Positions 19,936 to 33,431 of a stretch of DNA of 64,000 nt are shown here, piece by piece. Positions within the stretch are counted from its first letter, which is position 1. Each line of letters opens with the position of its first letter. Where the stretch lies: contig CM076663.1 in assembly GCA_038496675.1 (NCBI GenBank), positions 21,318,713 through 21,382,712 of the forward strand. Direction: 5' to 3'. This stretch comes from Rachycentron canadum. Lineage: Eukaryota > Chordata > Actinopteri > Carangiformes > Rachycentridae. Below the pieces are notes generated by a model. It saw nothing but the letters and a program-made list of their open reading frames with translations. It did no database searches and was not told the origin of the DNA. The position numbers and the translations under genes were made by a program.

Positions 19936-20499
19936 CACCTCTCACAGTGACAGTGTTTTGTCCACCAGCCCAACCTCTCTACAACAGTATCATTTTTGAA
20001 ACTTGAAATTCACACGACCATTTCAACGTGGGGAAAAAATACATTTTGATTTGTAATGATCAGTTAGAATTCAACAGTCATTGAATTAGTGCATATGGAT
20101 ATAGATGAGGCTGTTCTCTGCCTCTTCAGAAGTAACGGCAGCGCCTCCCTGCCCTCTCCTTTACACCTCCAACCACATCCAACATGGTGGGTGTGCTCAG
20201 CTGCCCCTGTAACCAGGAACCAGGCTAACCTGTTAGCGTGTTGCTCAGGACCTGCAAGTATCATGAAACATCAATTTTTGAATAAGCACACAACACACAC
20301 TTTTTAGGCCTGCTCACCTGCTTATTCAGAGGTCAGAGGTCAGAGGAGAGTGGACAGACTGGTTGGAGCTGACAGAAAGGCTACAGTCACTCAGATAACC
20401 ACTCTACAACTGTGCTGAGCAGAGAAGCTTCAGAGTCGAAAACATGTCCAACCTTGAGGTGGATGGACTACAACAGCAGAGACCACGTCAGGTTCCACT

Positions 20500-20940
20500 T
20501 CCTGTCACCAAGACCAGAACCCTGAGTCTGCAGCAATGAAGACCTGGTCTGATGGAGCTGGATTTCTGCTGAAGTAGCAGATGTAGTTGTGTCAACAGTC
20601 CAGGTGGTGGTGGTGGTTTTCCTGACTCACTTTGGGCCTTAAAACCAGTCAGTTCTGGTCTAAATGCCTCAGTCTGAGTCTTGTTGCTGACCATGGTCAT
20701 CCTTCATGGCCACAGTTCACCATCCTCCAACAGCTACTTCCTGCAGAATAATGCTCCCCGTCACAAAGATAAAGTCTCAGACTGGTTTCATCAACATGAC
20801 AGTGAGTCCAGTTCAGTCTCCAGACCTGGATCCAGTGGACCCCCCTCTGGGATGTGGTACAACAGGAGGCCCACCCAATATTAGCATGGTGTTCCTATTA
20901 AAGTATTTGGTGAGTGTAAGTGCTGGTGAGAAATAGACTT
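20500..20940 (+). mobile_element. Tc1-like transposase fossil (C-terminal part)
   Basis: Broken frames give LLTMVILHGHSSPSSNSYFLQNNAPRHKDKV and further on QSPDLDPVDPPLGCG. These match the Tc1/mariner C-terminal signature (a QxxNAPxH block followed by SPDLNPIE-type residues around the catalytic acids). Frameshifts and stops make it inactive. A second copy of the same family lies at 38930-39480. Confidence 0.7.
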
Positions 20941-23716
20941 TTAGTTACACTGGACTATAGCATTTACAGCCCAGCTGTGTTTGGACAGACCTTAGTGTCC
21001 GTGGCCCAAACTCCCATCTATGGGTCAGCTCGCACCACTGCATCATGGTTAAAGCAGGACAAAAACACTGGCCTGTGGAGGTGGTAGAACAGTCTTTGGA
21101 TCAGCTCCTGCTGTCTTGACTTCATTCTGCCACTGGATGAAGACTCTGTAGATCAGGACATGAGTCCGAGCTTCAGTCTGTGTAGTTGTTCTTGACTTTG
21201 AATGAGGTTTTCTGGAACTGCACACATCTTCCAGGGTTCTGTTTGGGTGGAAGCTAAAGTAAGTCTGCTCAGATTACACAGACGGATCATTGCTGTTAAT
21301 GAAAAGAGTGACTCCTTCAGCATGTGGACAAATATCAAAATAGTTGATTTTATTTATAATGTGTTAAAGTTCACACATCAGGCAGTGGTTTTACACGTCA
21401 CCATACAGACATGGGAATCAATCAATCTTGTGGTTAACCTCCCAACGCTAATTACAGTACAGTGATAATCAAATCTTCAGCCATTTCTCAGCCTTCTTCT
21501 TGCAGAAACAAATAAAATCTATTAAACAATCATTGGTTTTTCAACAAACCTAAGCTGGCCAAACCGTGGTTTGGATGTCATGTAATTACAACGTGCCCTG
21601 TATCAGGGCTTCAGGGCTTCATCAGCAAAATATCTGACTCTGATGTCTGAATCTCATTTGCAGCTTGGCAAACCTGTTACAACTTCAAGTTCTAGATAGT
21701 TAAATACTTTTGAAATAGCCTGACCATTATAGCTCCTTTAATGCTTCATATTAATAATTTCCTTCAACATGTGACACAGAGTCCATTCACCCAAACTGAA
21801 AGATGTGCTGGAAATGCAGAAATCCATGACCCTCTGAAAGCTAAAGGGAGCTGGAGAATTAATGTGGTATTTCCTTCAGCAAAGTGATTCAACCATACAG
21901 GCCCCAGTATGCTTCACACAAAGCACTTGTCAGTTCGTCTAAAGGGGACTACAAACCTTCGAAGAAGCTGTGTCTGAGCCCCTCCACACAGTGATTGACA
22001 GGTGGCTGGATGTGCGACGGTGGGTTTAAGCTTCTTTTTTCTCTTTTTAACACACACTACTTCCACTTTGCGTATGAACCAAGTGCAACAGCTAGAATGG
22101 CTTTGAGGAGAGGCTGCAAGTGTGTGTTGTTAATCCCCATTTGTGTAATTAACTGTGTCAGGACGACAGTTTTTGCCCGTCTTTGAGTGTGGTCCTTCGG
22201 TTCAGGTAGTAACACTTAAAGAAGCATCACCTACTTCATCTGAAGCTTTAACACCATGGGATCATCTCTCTGCTGTGATTTACTGAACTCTGTCATCACA
22301 CTCATTCAAGGCCATGTTCATAACCTGACCTCAGAGCCACAGTGCTGATCATCGAAGAAAAACTCCACCCTTTATCCTCCCACATCTGCTACTTGTCCTA
22401 CAGTCTCAGGACTAGTCTGTGTCATTCAGTTCTGATGTTCTTGCCCTCTGGCATCTTCACCTTTATCGTCAACACATTTCCCACAAAAGCTTAGGCCCCT
22501 GTGTAGATACAACAGGTCCCAGTGAAGATCTGGTCTTGTGTAACCCTGATTCAGGACCGTGTCAGTCCTGTCCTCTCCTCCTGGACATCACAGTCACAGA
22601 GCAGCTCATGAAAGTTGTTTCCGAGAGAATTTTAAAGATATTTACTCTCCAGACAGTAGAACATCTTCAAGCAACCTGTAAGGTCTCCTCTATTACAGTC
22701 AGTACAAATCATGGTACCGGATGTCGTCCTTGCCCTCAGTGTTGCTACTGGTAGACAATATATATTACAGCAGTAGCACAGAATATTCCTATAGTTTTCA
22801 GCACTGCAGTCAGTTTGTACTGACTTCAGTAGAAGAGACTGTACAGTTTTCTTACAATCCGGTGAGTATGTCAACAACTTGTTCCCACGACAGGTTTTAT
22901 GAGCAGCTCAATGACAGTGACTCTGCTGGACCTGGATCAACTGTGGTTTGGGAAGTTCATGTCTCCGGCTCTATTGCAATTCCTTCTCTCTGTATGATTG
23001 ATGAAGAAGCCTTTCGTCTTTAATGACAACCATCGGGGCCGTGACGACTCTGTTCAGTGCTGGATACGGCCTTTGTTTACCAACTAGATGACACTGCAGT
23101 AGAAGCTTTTAATTTCCCTTTGCACACAACTCTGCTTCTGATTAGTTTTATAGAGTGGAACAGTAACATGATCTGAAGAGCTGCGTCAATTTCAAAACTC
23201 TAAAAGTTAAAAAAAAAAAAAAAAAGACGCAGGATTAATCTCTCAGATAGTGTCTTAGTTTCTGAGTTGTCTCCTGCTTACCAACCTCCATTTACAGCTG
23301 CTGCAAACAGCAACAATGTGATGTTAAGTCCACATTTGGCCAAACTTTACAGGAATAAAAAACACATCAAGCAAAAACGGGCCCAGAAAGCAAGGCACGT
23401 CGCCAATAGCTGTTTGGAAACAGTGTTTAAGGGTGGAATTTTCCTTTCCTACAAGGTTGAACTCAATGTGAAGTCTGCATTGCCCTGAACTTGCGGATCC
23501 TGAATGAGCACCCTATTTTAGAAGCTTCCCTACCAACAGGTCTGGGTCAACACTCGATCTCACAGCTCCATTGATGTGCAGCCCCGTCTGTGCTGCTTTA
23601 ATTCCTTCATGAACCACTGCTTATGCTGATATTCTTTGGTTTGAGAGGGTGTTCCTCTGAGTAAGGCTCTCTCCCCTCTTCAACCCCATTCACATTGTAC
23701 TTTCTGGATCAGTCTC

Positions 23717-26700
23717 TCAGCTCCAACTGATGTCATACTGCATCCATCCCTCAGGTGGGGCCAAGAATACCCTTCGGCCTCGGTACAGGAAACTGACTAC
23801 ACCCCTGTAACCTGTACGAGGAACTCCAGATTTCAAGTCATCCATTACCCCCAGATTTCGAGCAAAGACTTTAAAACTGTCCCGGCTGGAGTACTGCACC
23901 CTGTATGGTCCAAGGCCTCTTAAACTGCCCCCTTGTTGCAGTTCCTCGATTTTCACCAGCGGTGCGCTGTAAACCTCTTTGATAAACTTTTCATCATACT
24001 TCTCTTTTAGCAAATAAGACAAATTCTGTTTAGTAAAAGGCACAAATTGAGTGTTTAGCTTAATATAACGAAGGTACTGGTCAAAGAATTGACCTAAACT
24101 CACGCCTTTTCGGCCAAAAGTGATAGTCCGTGAGATTTCGGGCCGGATGCAAGAGCGGTCCCTGCGCTGCTCTGGTTGACGCATCCAGTCATCCCAGAAG
24201 GCCAAGGGCCATTTGGGTTCCAGTTCGTTCCACATCTCCTTCAGCAGCATCCAGCCAAGACCAGGGAAGAAGTCTGTTCTGTAGAGGAGCTCGGCCTTGG
24301 AAGGATCCACCAAGGCGTCTCTGCCGTTATCGTTCCAGGCAGAGACGCACCACAGGGTGGGGTCAGAGCGCAAGATCGGGTACAGAGCTCGGAAATACTC
24401 AAAGAAGTCCGGTGCCACCTAAATGAGAGGAGAGAGATGCACAGTGGTGAGATACTGCTGCTTGGAAGATGGAGGAGGAGGAAGAAGAAAAGCTTTCAAT
24501 TCTTTAGTCTATATTTACCTCAGAACCTTAAAAGATTAACTGATTAACTGCATATTCCAAGATTGGTCTTATTTTCAGAACTTTTGCAATTGTTTCTACC
24601 AGTGAAAAAGATTCTAATAAATGAATAGCCAACAGTGGAAACACTATAATGCACAGTAGAGTGTTGGTTACAGCAGGACCCTGTTAGACTATGTAACTTG
24701 GTCATGGGTTAGGGTTAACATGACTCTTTGAGTGATGCCATTAACTAAAACAAGAAAGCACAATGTTATTATCACTGATAAAAACCAGGGGTGATGTTTT
24801 TACAATGATATGATACGTATCATTTTCCATGGTTTATTCAAGAACAATATTTGGTTCATCTAGAATGATACGATTCAATGACTTCAAATCAATACACTAA
24901 CTTTTTGTCAAGAAAGTCAACCAGTTCAACCTGGACCGTTTTGTCTCTGGAGCTGCTGGTGCAGTTGGTTTTAAGGCTCAGTTTCTGAAAACAGTCTCAA
25001 CCCTTTAAGTGTCAGGGTTTTATTAAAAAAAAAAAAAAAAAAAAAGACTGGCACGAAAGTGGCTGAGATTCCTCAGCTGTCTCCTTGAACACTTTGAACA
25101 GGGACGTGATGTAAGTCTGGCCAAGAATCAAAACAGAGCATGTCTGCTCTGTAATTGGAACCATCCTGTTTTATTCAGTATTGTTGCAATTTGGCGCTTA
25201 GAGGGTTAAAATAGAACCTGGATCTGATTTCTAATCAAAGACCACATGGAGGTCTACCTTCAGACTGCATGGACCTTGAAATGATGAAAAATGAATTTAG
25301 GGACGTAAAAGGCCACATCCATCCATTTACTTAGTTTTGATAACTTTTAAATGTAAAGTATCAAAAGTAAAAACACTCATTCTGCAGAAAACTGTCTCAG
25401 TCAGTGACTGATGTTAATACAAATGATATCATTAGGCTTTTAATACTAGTGCACAAGTGTATATTTGTGTAGGCAGTAATTCACTACTGTAGCTCCTTGG
25501 TCCCATGGTGCTGAACCAAAGGCCCGGCTCTTCCAGAAGGTCACAAGATAAATCTGTGGGGTGTGAGATGCTTAGTGCAGCAGAATAGAAAGAAAAAAAA
25601 AGCAGAAACTATATTTAAGCTGTCGAGGTAGATGACCGTCTGTTCTACTGAAGGTTTCTTCCTTTAAAAAGGCGCTCCTCGCCCTTCCCCCCATTAAGGG
25701 AGCTTCATGTTCTGTTATCTCTGTGCTGTCAAAAACAATCGTCATCTGCACCCGAGTCTGTACGATGAGTCCACTGGTGATTAAATGAACTTCAATTCTG
25801 TCAACTCAAAAATAGATTAGCCAAATAAACAGTTAGTCGCTGAGTTATCAGTAATAAAACAAGAGGAAACCAGTGGAGAACAGTTACATAAGTGAAACCA
25901 GATTTTCCTACTCACTGGCAAAAATAATTGCTGATTTACAGGGCACAGTTTCCCCCTCAAGCTCCTGGTTCAAGTCAAAATTACTTTGAATTTCCTGTAA
26001 CTTATTTCCTGCTGCTGAAGCACTTTTTTTTTTGTTTTAAACCATTGAAATGTGTTTTCCTCCTCTGGCAGGGAGAAGTTTTTCAGATTGCCAACATATA
26101 TAATCTAATATGCTTGAGATTACAGCTGTTCAGATGAGCAATATCTGATAATTCCTCCCTCTCCCAAGTTAACGGCTATTGTTTCTGATGTGACTCAAAC
26201 GTCACACACACACACAACCTTCTGCAGTTAAAAGCATATATACATGCTGTGCAACAGTTCTGACATGTAGTCTGAGCTTTGTGACAACACGGGTCCTGGG
26301 CAGAGTTGCTGCTGCACATTTAGAGGAAGCAGTCTTCAGTGAATACTTGAGACAAACGTGGACCCTGTGGAACCAGCTCCAGTCATCATTAACCCACATT
26401 TCACTGTGGGCCACATGTAATTACACTGCCACCATGGAAAGGCTACACAACCCCCTGGAACCTGCCACGTAGAAAATACCAATCTTTTCTTTCTGATACT
26501 TCAGGGAGAAGATCATCAATCTGACAGTGTGATAGTGTTGAACTCACTGACTAACATGCATCTCATCTGTTTAATCTGTTCTGCAGAGGATTTTTGAATT
26601 TGTTGTTTTACAGAGCTGTATGCTGGAACTGATGAGCAACAGTATATACATCCAGCCAGTGCTCGTGTGTTAACTTAACTTCAGAGGTGTTGGTAGCTTT

Positions 26701-29700
26701 ACTTTGCTGTTTGCACCTGCTTCTGGTCTTTGTGATAAACTAGTGCATTTCTACAATGTTGAACTATTCCCTTAAAGACAAGGGATCAATGCTACCCATA
26801 CAGCCACTGTGCATTCAGGGTATCCACCATGTCACATGACATGATGGCTACACCAAACAGGAGAAGCAAGAGAAAACACAGCTGTGAGTGGTCTGTGAAG
26901 ACAGCTGGGATTTCTCCTCTGACACGGATGTTCCAATTTAACGTGGCAACAGATTTCCAGCACCTGGTATGTGTTGATGGTGATTTCCACTGAATCCACA
27001 ATGTTGTAGTGTTTAATCAAAGGCAATGAGGGTGTCTGACCATAAACTAGAGTAAGCCAACGGTGAAGAGCCTTAAAGCTGCAGTCAGTCAAGAGTTTTT
27101 GGAAATCCACTTCACCCATTTTATATTTTGCAATTTTAAATTTCACAGGTTGATGGAAATGCTCGAGAGGGGAACGCAGCCTCGGAAAAACCCTGATCAC
27201 CAATGATGTTGGACTGTTCAATTTTCAGTTCAGGGAGTGTTTAAAATGTCAATATTGCCTGTGCATCAATATCAAATACAGGTTACTCATACAATCTAAG
27301 ACTGTTTTCTAGACAGATGTTTCAGCTCAGTGCCTATTTCTCCAACCTAACCTGAATTGATTTAATTATTCTACTGACATTATAAGCAGCATTGTCATCT
27401 TATTTATTTGTGAAATGAATCCACACTTTGGACTGCGTCTTCCTTTCCACCATGACTCCTCCTTGTTTTAAGTGTCCATTCGTCACAAAAAGAAGATAGG
27501 AGCTGATAATGATTCTGATGGTTTGGACAATTTGGAACAGGTTCTTGATTCCTTTCCTAATCACCAGCAGGAGACACTCAAAGTAGCATCTCAACAGTCT
27601 CCTTAAGCTAATGGCAGGTGCTCTCTGCCCAAGATCCAATATAAAACGCCTGATGTCCAGGATGTGATCAGGTGACTGATCCTCTTCTGGAGCCAGCGGG
27701 ATCCATTGCAGTTTTTGCCCTGTCTACTTTTCAACTCAAGACCCTGCTTCCACACTAACATTTATTTTTTCCAGCTGTAAAGTCTCTCAATTTTTCTTGG
27801 GACAGCAATGTCAGCACTACATTTGTAAATGTATTTAGTGTGCCTACTCACATCTCTGATTACGTTCACTAGGATGAATAATGTGACAGGTCTGATGCTA
27901 ATAGAAACTAATGGTTGTTGCCCTAATTCATTTCTCTGCCTTCTGACATAGCCATCTGCTTCTTTCTTGCCACTGTCTGTACATTCACTTGTCCACTTCT
28001 CTCTACACTTAAGGATGGCAGCGAAACTCCACTGAAGACACTGCCTACTTAAAACCAACACTGTGTAAACCATAGTAAAATTGATCCATGGTGTCTCAGC
28101 TGTGGGTTGATGCTCCTCTTATGGTGAATGTTATTCAGCGGCCTGGTAACTATAGCTAGTTAGCATGGCTTTGCAGCCTGATTCAGTGCTGTTCTGGTGG
28201 CGCTGGTCTAAAACTGTGAGATAACCACACACCCCCCACATTTGAATACAACAAATGGAAATGAAAAGAGTTGGGAAATAAATGTGGTATTCGAAAATAA
28301 ATCTGATTTATTTCTGACCTATTTTTTAAAAATTGAATTATAAAATAAAAGATGCCTGAAATAATTTTAAATGTTTTTATTTATATATTGACTCAATTGT
28401 GTATTTATCCACATGTATTACCTGATTTATTTATTTCATAGCTATATCTATGTATTTAATATTGACAAAAATAGCATTCACAGAACAAACCGTGGACACT
28501 GGTAGGAGTAGTCAGGTAGTCGTGGTTCAGTCGCTGAGTGTCTTTAGGTACACCTACAGTCATGTACAGGAGTACAGTGTGGGTCAGCTGCTCCACAGCT
28601 GAGCTGAATAAACACTACGTGAACAGTGGAGAGACTGATATTTGTATTTGTAGATAAGGTGTAATGAAGAGAAGACGAGCGTTTAAAAAACCACAAGCAC
28701 TTGAACCATTAAAATACCAAAGATGACAGTTTGTTGGTGCCATCAACAGCGAGCAAAAAGACAATAGACACACATCTTAACACAGAAAACAAGTCAAACC
28801 AGAAATATCTGGGCATCCTCGTGGTATAAGACCCTAACATTAAACTGCTGCACTGACTTTGGTTCCAGTCCAACTTGACTCCTCCTTCCTCTCCTCTCCT
28901 ACGTGTTTCTACTGAAAAACTATGGGGATGATGATGCATGGCCATGTTAGGACAATGAGGTAGAAGTCTGAGAGCACTCACCTCCAGGTCATCCTCCACT
29001 ATGACCACAGTAGAGTGGGAGAAAGTGTTGAACACTTGGTTGAGAGCCCAGCGATAATGTCGGGCAATTTTGTAGTAGCCCTGGAATTTCCTGTGCTCTG
29101 GCCGGACTCTGATGTCCGACAGGTCCGGCTGGCTTATGTGTGTCACCTGATCTCCATATGAGCCAATCACACGAGCAGTCTCAGCATGGCCACAGTCCTG
29201 GCTGACAATGATTGGATATAGTTGTGGAGAAGGGCGGTACTGTATCAGTCTGTCTAGGCTTCGTTTTACTGTCACTCTGTCACAGGCGATAACTAGAATG
29301 GGAATAATGACCTCCGGGCTTGCAACAGACGTTACCAATTTATTCTTATCAACACTCTCTTCTTTCGTTTGAGTGACCTGCTCCTGTTCCAACTTAGAGT
29401 CTGGAGCTACTGTATGAACAGGCTTCTGTGTTGGATGTTGTACTTCAGTTTGGGGCCTGTCATCCACACTGCCTTTGACAGGAAGTGGGGGCTGCAGTGT
29501 CTGGTGGACAACCTCTTCTTTGCCTTTTTTTGTATCATCAGTTTCTCTTTTCCCAACATCTTTCTGCCGAACCCACAGTGCCCTGTGACTTTCAATCTGC
29601 TTCAGCAGCTTTTTCTGGGTCTCAAGTTGGACTTCGACCTCCTCTGCCAGCCGGATCACCTCACCGGCCAGATTGACCTGGCCTCCTTTCCCTTTGCCCA

Positions 29701-29854
29701 CGCCCCACTCCTCCTTTCCTCCTGGTTCGGCTCCACCACCTTCCCCGAGGCGGCCGATGGGGGGGCGACCCCAAAGATAAAGTAGAAGCAAAGCATTCCA
29801 GGCGACAAACAGGAAAGCACCGCATAGTATAAGAGAACCTTTCTTACGAACCAT
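23717..29854 (-). CDS. mgat1: Alpha-1,3-mannosyl-glycoprotein 2-beta-N-acetylglucosaminyltransferase (GnT-I)
   Basis: Two coding exons on the minus strand: 29854-28982 (291 codons) and 24418-23717 (233 codons plus stop), joined in phase 0. GnT-I adds GlcNAc to Man5GlcNAc2 in the medial Golgi and so starts hybrid and complex N-glycans. The protein is type II: short basic cytoplasmic tail (MVRKKG), signal-anchor about 8-28 (AFLFVAWNALLLLYLW as in mammals), stem about 29-180, then the GT13 catalytic domain from VIIPILVIACDR (about 182). The metal-binding EDD motif is at 287-289 in VVIVEDDLE. Downstream blocks LWCVSAWNDNG, YRTDFFPGLGW, FWDDWMR and RPEISRTITFGRKGVS are intact. Total 524 residues against 445 in human; the excess is in the stem. 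The intron falls directly after EDDLE, while the mammalian coding region has no intron. Fish often keep two mgat1 paralogues, so a or b is not assigned. Confidence 0.94.
24419..28981 (-). other. mgat1: mgat1 coding intron (4.56 kb)
   Basis: Canonical donor (gtgagt at 28981-28976) and acceptor (tctcatttag at 24419). It contains a plus-oriented repeat B copy (about 24905-25290) with an A-run at 25026-25045. An open frame at 26832-27221 (minus) and one at 27762-28073 (minus) have no recognisable family. No further mgat1 exon is needed for a complete protein. Confidence 0.7.
24905..25290 (+). repeat. Repeat family B copy (mgat1 intron)
   Basis: Contains 'ggttttaaggctcagtttctgaaaacagtctc' and ends '...aacctggatctgatttctaatcaaagacc...gactgcatggacc', as in the 62813-63330 copy. 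It carries an internal A-run insertion. Confidence 0.6.
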
Positions 29855-30266
29855 GGCCCAATGACACTAGAAAAGGGACGGGGTTGTGAAAAAAGCTGCA
29901 AGTAGGGGACAAGTGATGGACCCAGAGAGAGAATCCTACAGACTGACGTGGCAATCTCAGATGGGCAGGAAGTTGATATCCAGTCACATCGTAACTATTT
30001 CAGACTTTAGAGCGTCCCTTTTGGCGAGGAGGGGGTCAGAAGGAGGAATGTCAAATTTAAAATGAATTCACATGATCCTTCTGCGGAATTCGTGCATTCC
30101 ATGAAATCCCAAAGAGATGGAGCAATGAGCTGAGAAAGGACTGGAAGAAGTTTAGCAAAGGGAGGTTGCAAAAGCGCAGATGAACGTTTAAAAAAAGAGG
30201 AGGGGGGCGGGGTCACTTTGGGTTGAGGGAATGTGGCCACTTGTATGTTGTCCTTCAGCCATCATC
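29855..30266 (-). other. mgat1: mgat1 5' untranslated part of the ATG exon, with a small upstream ORF
   Basis: A minus-strand acceptor (cctactcttttcag) ends at 30267, giving 412 bases of leader before the mgat1 ATG. The first ATG of this exon (30265) opens a 25-codon frame that ends with TAA at 30190-30188, well before the main start. Other short upstream frames are present. This may lower translation of the main frame. Confidence 0.55.
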
Positions 30267-30304
30267 CTGAAAAGAGTAGGAAAACACATAATCAGCAGAA
30301 CGAA

Positions 30305-30600
30305 TGCAGCTCATCTGAACTTTAATTAATGAAGCAAGAACAAAGATGTCTGTCCATTGGCACAGTTTTCACACGTCTTCACTTTTTCATGCAGTTTTAT
30401 GCCATAATCCTTTAAATTAATTTCCCCCTCAGTCTACACTCAATACCCCATTGAAATATCACTTTCAATCATCAGTATTCAGACATTTTACTCAGACTGA
30501 GTTGAAGAAACAGAGATTACAGCCTCAAGCCCAATGACCAAACAAACAATATATGAAAAGTGAAGGGGTCTCAATACTTTCTGAATGCTTCCGTTTAGTC
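30305..30600 (-). mobile_element. Tc1-like element terminal fragment
   Basis: The sequence '...aatccttt...acactcaataccccattga...' leading to 'aaaagtgaaggggtctcaatactttctgaatgc' is a common end region of fish Tc1-like elements. No transposase frame remains. Confidence 0.5.
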
Positions 30601-31778
30601 GGCATCTAACATCTGATTATTTTAAGGGCTCTGTAGATGCTTATATAAAAAAATTCTGCATGATCAAACATTAGTATCATATTGGCACTGTTACTCATCT
30701 TATCCTACATGGTGAGGATGTTTAGTATCAAACAAGCATTTCAGCTCTTGTTATTGATCCTGATTCTGTTCTTTTTTGAAATGCAAAAACGTCATCAGGC
30801 AGCAGCAGTGTTGCATTACTCTTCTGAACTGGAGATAACCATGGAGAGACATAATATTTCTGGAGGCCTATTACCCGGAACAGTCACTTTATCTGAGATG
30901 CCCAGAGGGGCTGGTGGGACGTCCTGCTGATCTCCATGTGATCTCCAGTCTTATGGAGACACTCATGTGAACAAAGAAGTCAAACGTTGAAGATAGCCTC
31001 TATGCTATGCACTTAACGTCTTCATTCATCCTCACTGTGGTGTTTCCCCACAGATGGAGGGTTTGGTGGTGGGAGCGTGTGACTGACATGCCAGCAGAGA
31101 CTTGTTGGTTATGGGGGGGAGTATCATGTAGCAACAATTAACAGACTTACATGTAAACTATCTGGAGACACTAAAATTTACCAATGTTCCCTGAATGGCA
31201 GTTGATGTTAGCTAGGTGGCTGTGCCCCACTCTGTTTTTATAGCACAGCAACTCAAGCAGGTTTGGAGCCAAAAATGACTTAGAGTAAATTAAAGTGACT
31301 TTATCTACCTGTGTGTTCCTATGGTAAACTGAATGTATATTGGTTGTGCTTATATGTTGCTAAATGTAGTTTAATTATGAGAGAAAACAGTGTGAGAATG
31401 TGTGGAAGCCTGTGAGTTCCCACCCTAAATTTTGGAAAGTACAGCAGAAACCTATAATGGATGATGATGATAAACAAGTGTTATTTGTAGATGTTTAGTT
31501 TCTTTGCAAATAAACTAATTCTAATAAACAAGCAGTAGTTTCAGTCTCATCTGTTAGATGACATCTGCCAGCCATGACGCCCCCTGCACGGGTAGAAGGC
31601 AGAATCACTTTTACCCTGCACCATTATGACAGTTCATACTACCTTGTTCACTTATGCAAACATGCACACGGAAAAGAGAAACAAAACTTAGGAACGATAT
31701 CAACCGTTCAGAGAGCTGGTTGAGTCTGGACCAGACTGACTGTAACAATAGACCTAGTCTCTGGCTCTGTAAAGGGAA

Positions 31779-32145
31779 GCCAATGCTGAAGAGCCTTAAA
31801 CCTTCATTCTATCTAATGACCATCAGGGGGCGACTCCACTGGTTGTTAAAGAAGTCAGATTGTATTGAAATCTATGGGAAAATGTCCCTACTTCTCCCTT
31901 GATTTATTAGCTCAGTAAATGTTTTCCTAATGAGTTTATGGTCTCAGTCTCTAGTTTCAAGTCTTCAATACAACATGATGTTCATTTTTTAAATGATGGT
32001 CCATTTAGAGGAAATAGATTGGAAATATGATAATACAAATATGGTTTCTTTTGGTTTCAAAAAACCAAGATGGCCGACAGAAATCACAAACTGGAGGCTT
32101 CAAAACAGCAGCTAACAAACCAATGGGTGATGTCACGGTGACACC
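31779..32145 (+). repeat. Repeat family A, copy 2
   Basis: The first half is almost identical to copies at 3619 and 37998. The second half includes 'aagatggccgacagaaatcac...ggaggcttcaaaacagcagctaacaaaccaatgggtgatgtcacggtg'. The middle block with 'ggggcgtggctac' is deleted here. Confidence 0.75.
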
Positions 32146-33431
32146 TGGTGAACATCAATGGAGCTGGACTTCAGGGACCTGTGGCTCTGCACTAAAACTT
32201 ATTTTGAGATGGATTGTAACGAATCAGGCTCGAAGTGGACACATTCAATCCACTTTTGTCATCAGCTCAACAATTTTGATGTGTGTCCCCAGCCTGAAAC
32301 TGCTCAATAACCTTGTGATGGGCGTCTCATAAACCGCCACTCTACAACAACAGATCAGTTCCACAAGACTAAACAATCTCTGTAAGGCTATAAACAATCA
32401 AATGGCACCACGTTCTTCACGGTGTGATATTAATGCAATCACAGGCTACTGTGACCAAACAGAAGATGCAGATATCTCAGAGACTTTTTTTTTTTTTTTT
32501 TAGAATTTGCCTGAATGGACCCTTTAAATTAGCCCTCTGTTTAAATGTCTATCAATACCTGAGGTTTTGCTGTGCAGTCAAAGGCCAACTTCCCATGAAC
32601 AAACAGGCTCCGGGACCAAAGTTGAAAGGCTTCCACAGAGTGCCCCAGTCAAATAAAACTACAACAGTGAGTAGGTGATAGAAAAGGTTTACTTTGATGC
32701 AGTAAACTGAGGGAGGGATGAAGGAAGCTCCTCAGAATTAGCCATGGCTAAACCAATTAGTGCCGATAAATATAGGCCCACAATAATCTTATAAGGATGG
32801 ATGTTTGACTACAAGGAACAGATGCTCCGATTAGTCCTGGCTCTGTGTGCTGTGCTTCATTGCTCTGGGACAGGACAAGCATTAACATATCAGACCTGCT
32901 GGTCATGCTGTCACCATCACCTTACAAAGCTTTTAGAGCAGTCAAATGTTTTAACAAACGGTTGTGTCAGAGCGGGTGTAGGGGTGAGGGCAGGCTGTGT
33001 AAAGCTCCAAATGGAATCCAGATCTAACACACTACTGCAGTTTTATACCAGAATTACTGTTTTATGTCCTTTGTGTTAGAGTCTCAGAAATGACATATGA
33101 CACTTAAAGAAGCCCAAATTTCTACAAGGGTCTTTTTTAATGACCTTTCTCATTTTCATTTTTTTTAAATACAGGTGTGTATAAGTCTTACTAGTCCATT
33201 AAATTTTTTTTTCTTTTTTTTTAACATTTGGGAAAGTGGAAATAACTTCTGTTTGGACAATGACAATGGCTCAGACAGTTTATCGGCTGATTAATGGTCT
33301 GTTGATATACTTCTCAATAACTGATCAACAAACCAACTTCTCTGCTTTCAACACAGCTTGGATGAGAAATGTAAAAGTTGTTCATCACAGACCAAATGGA
33401 TTCAAGGATGTTTCTACTTTCCCCACAGTGT

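Larger units (their letters stand above)
18330..23716. other. Spacer between ddx39b and mgat1
   Basis: 5.4 kb with no splice-consistent conserved exon. It contains a G-run (about 19657-19667), a family A remnant (about 19846-19935), a Tc1-like transposase fossil (about 20500-20940) and an A-run (about 23211-23225). The right-hand part probably includes the mgat1 3' untranslated region; its extent is not visible. Short open frames here resemble no known family. Confidence 0.5.

Noticed and set aside
26832..27221. 129-codon minus-strand open frame in the mgat1 intron
   Set aside because: No recognisable family, no splice-consistent context, and codon use looks random. Probably chance or an old repeat.
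27762..28073. 103-codon minus-strand open frame
   Set aside because: No homologue recognised and no supporting exon structure; left unannotated.
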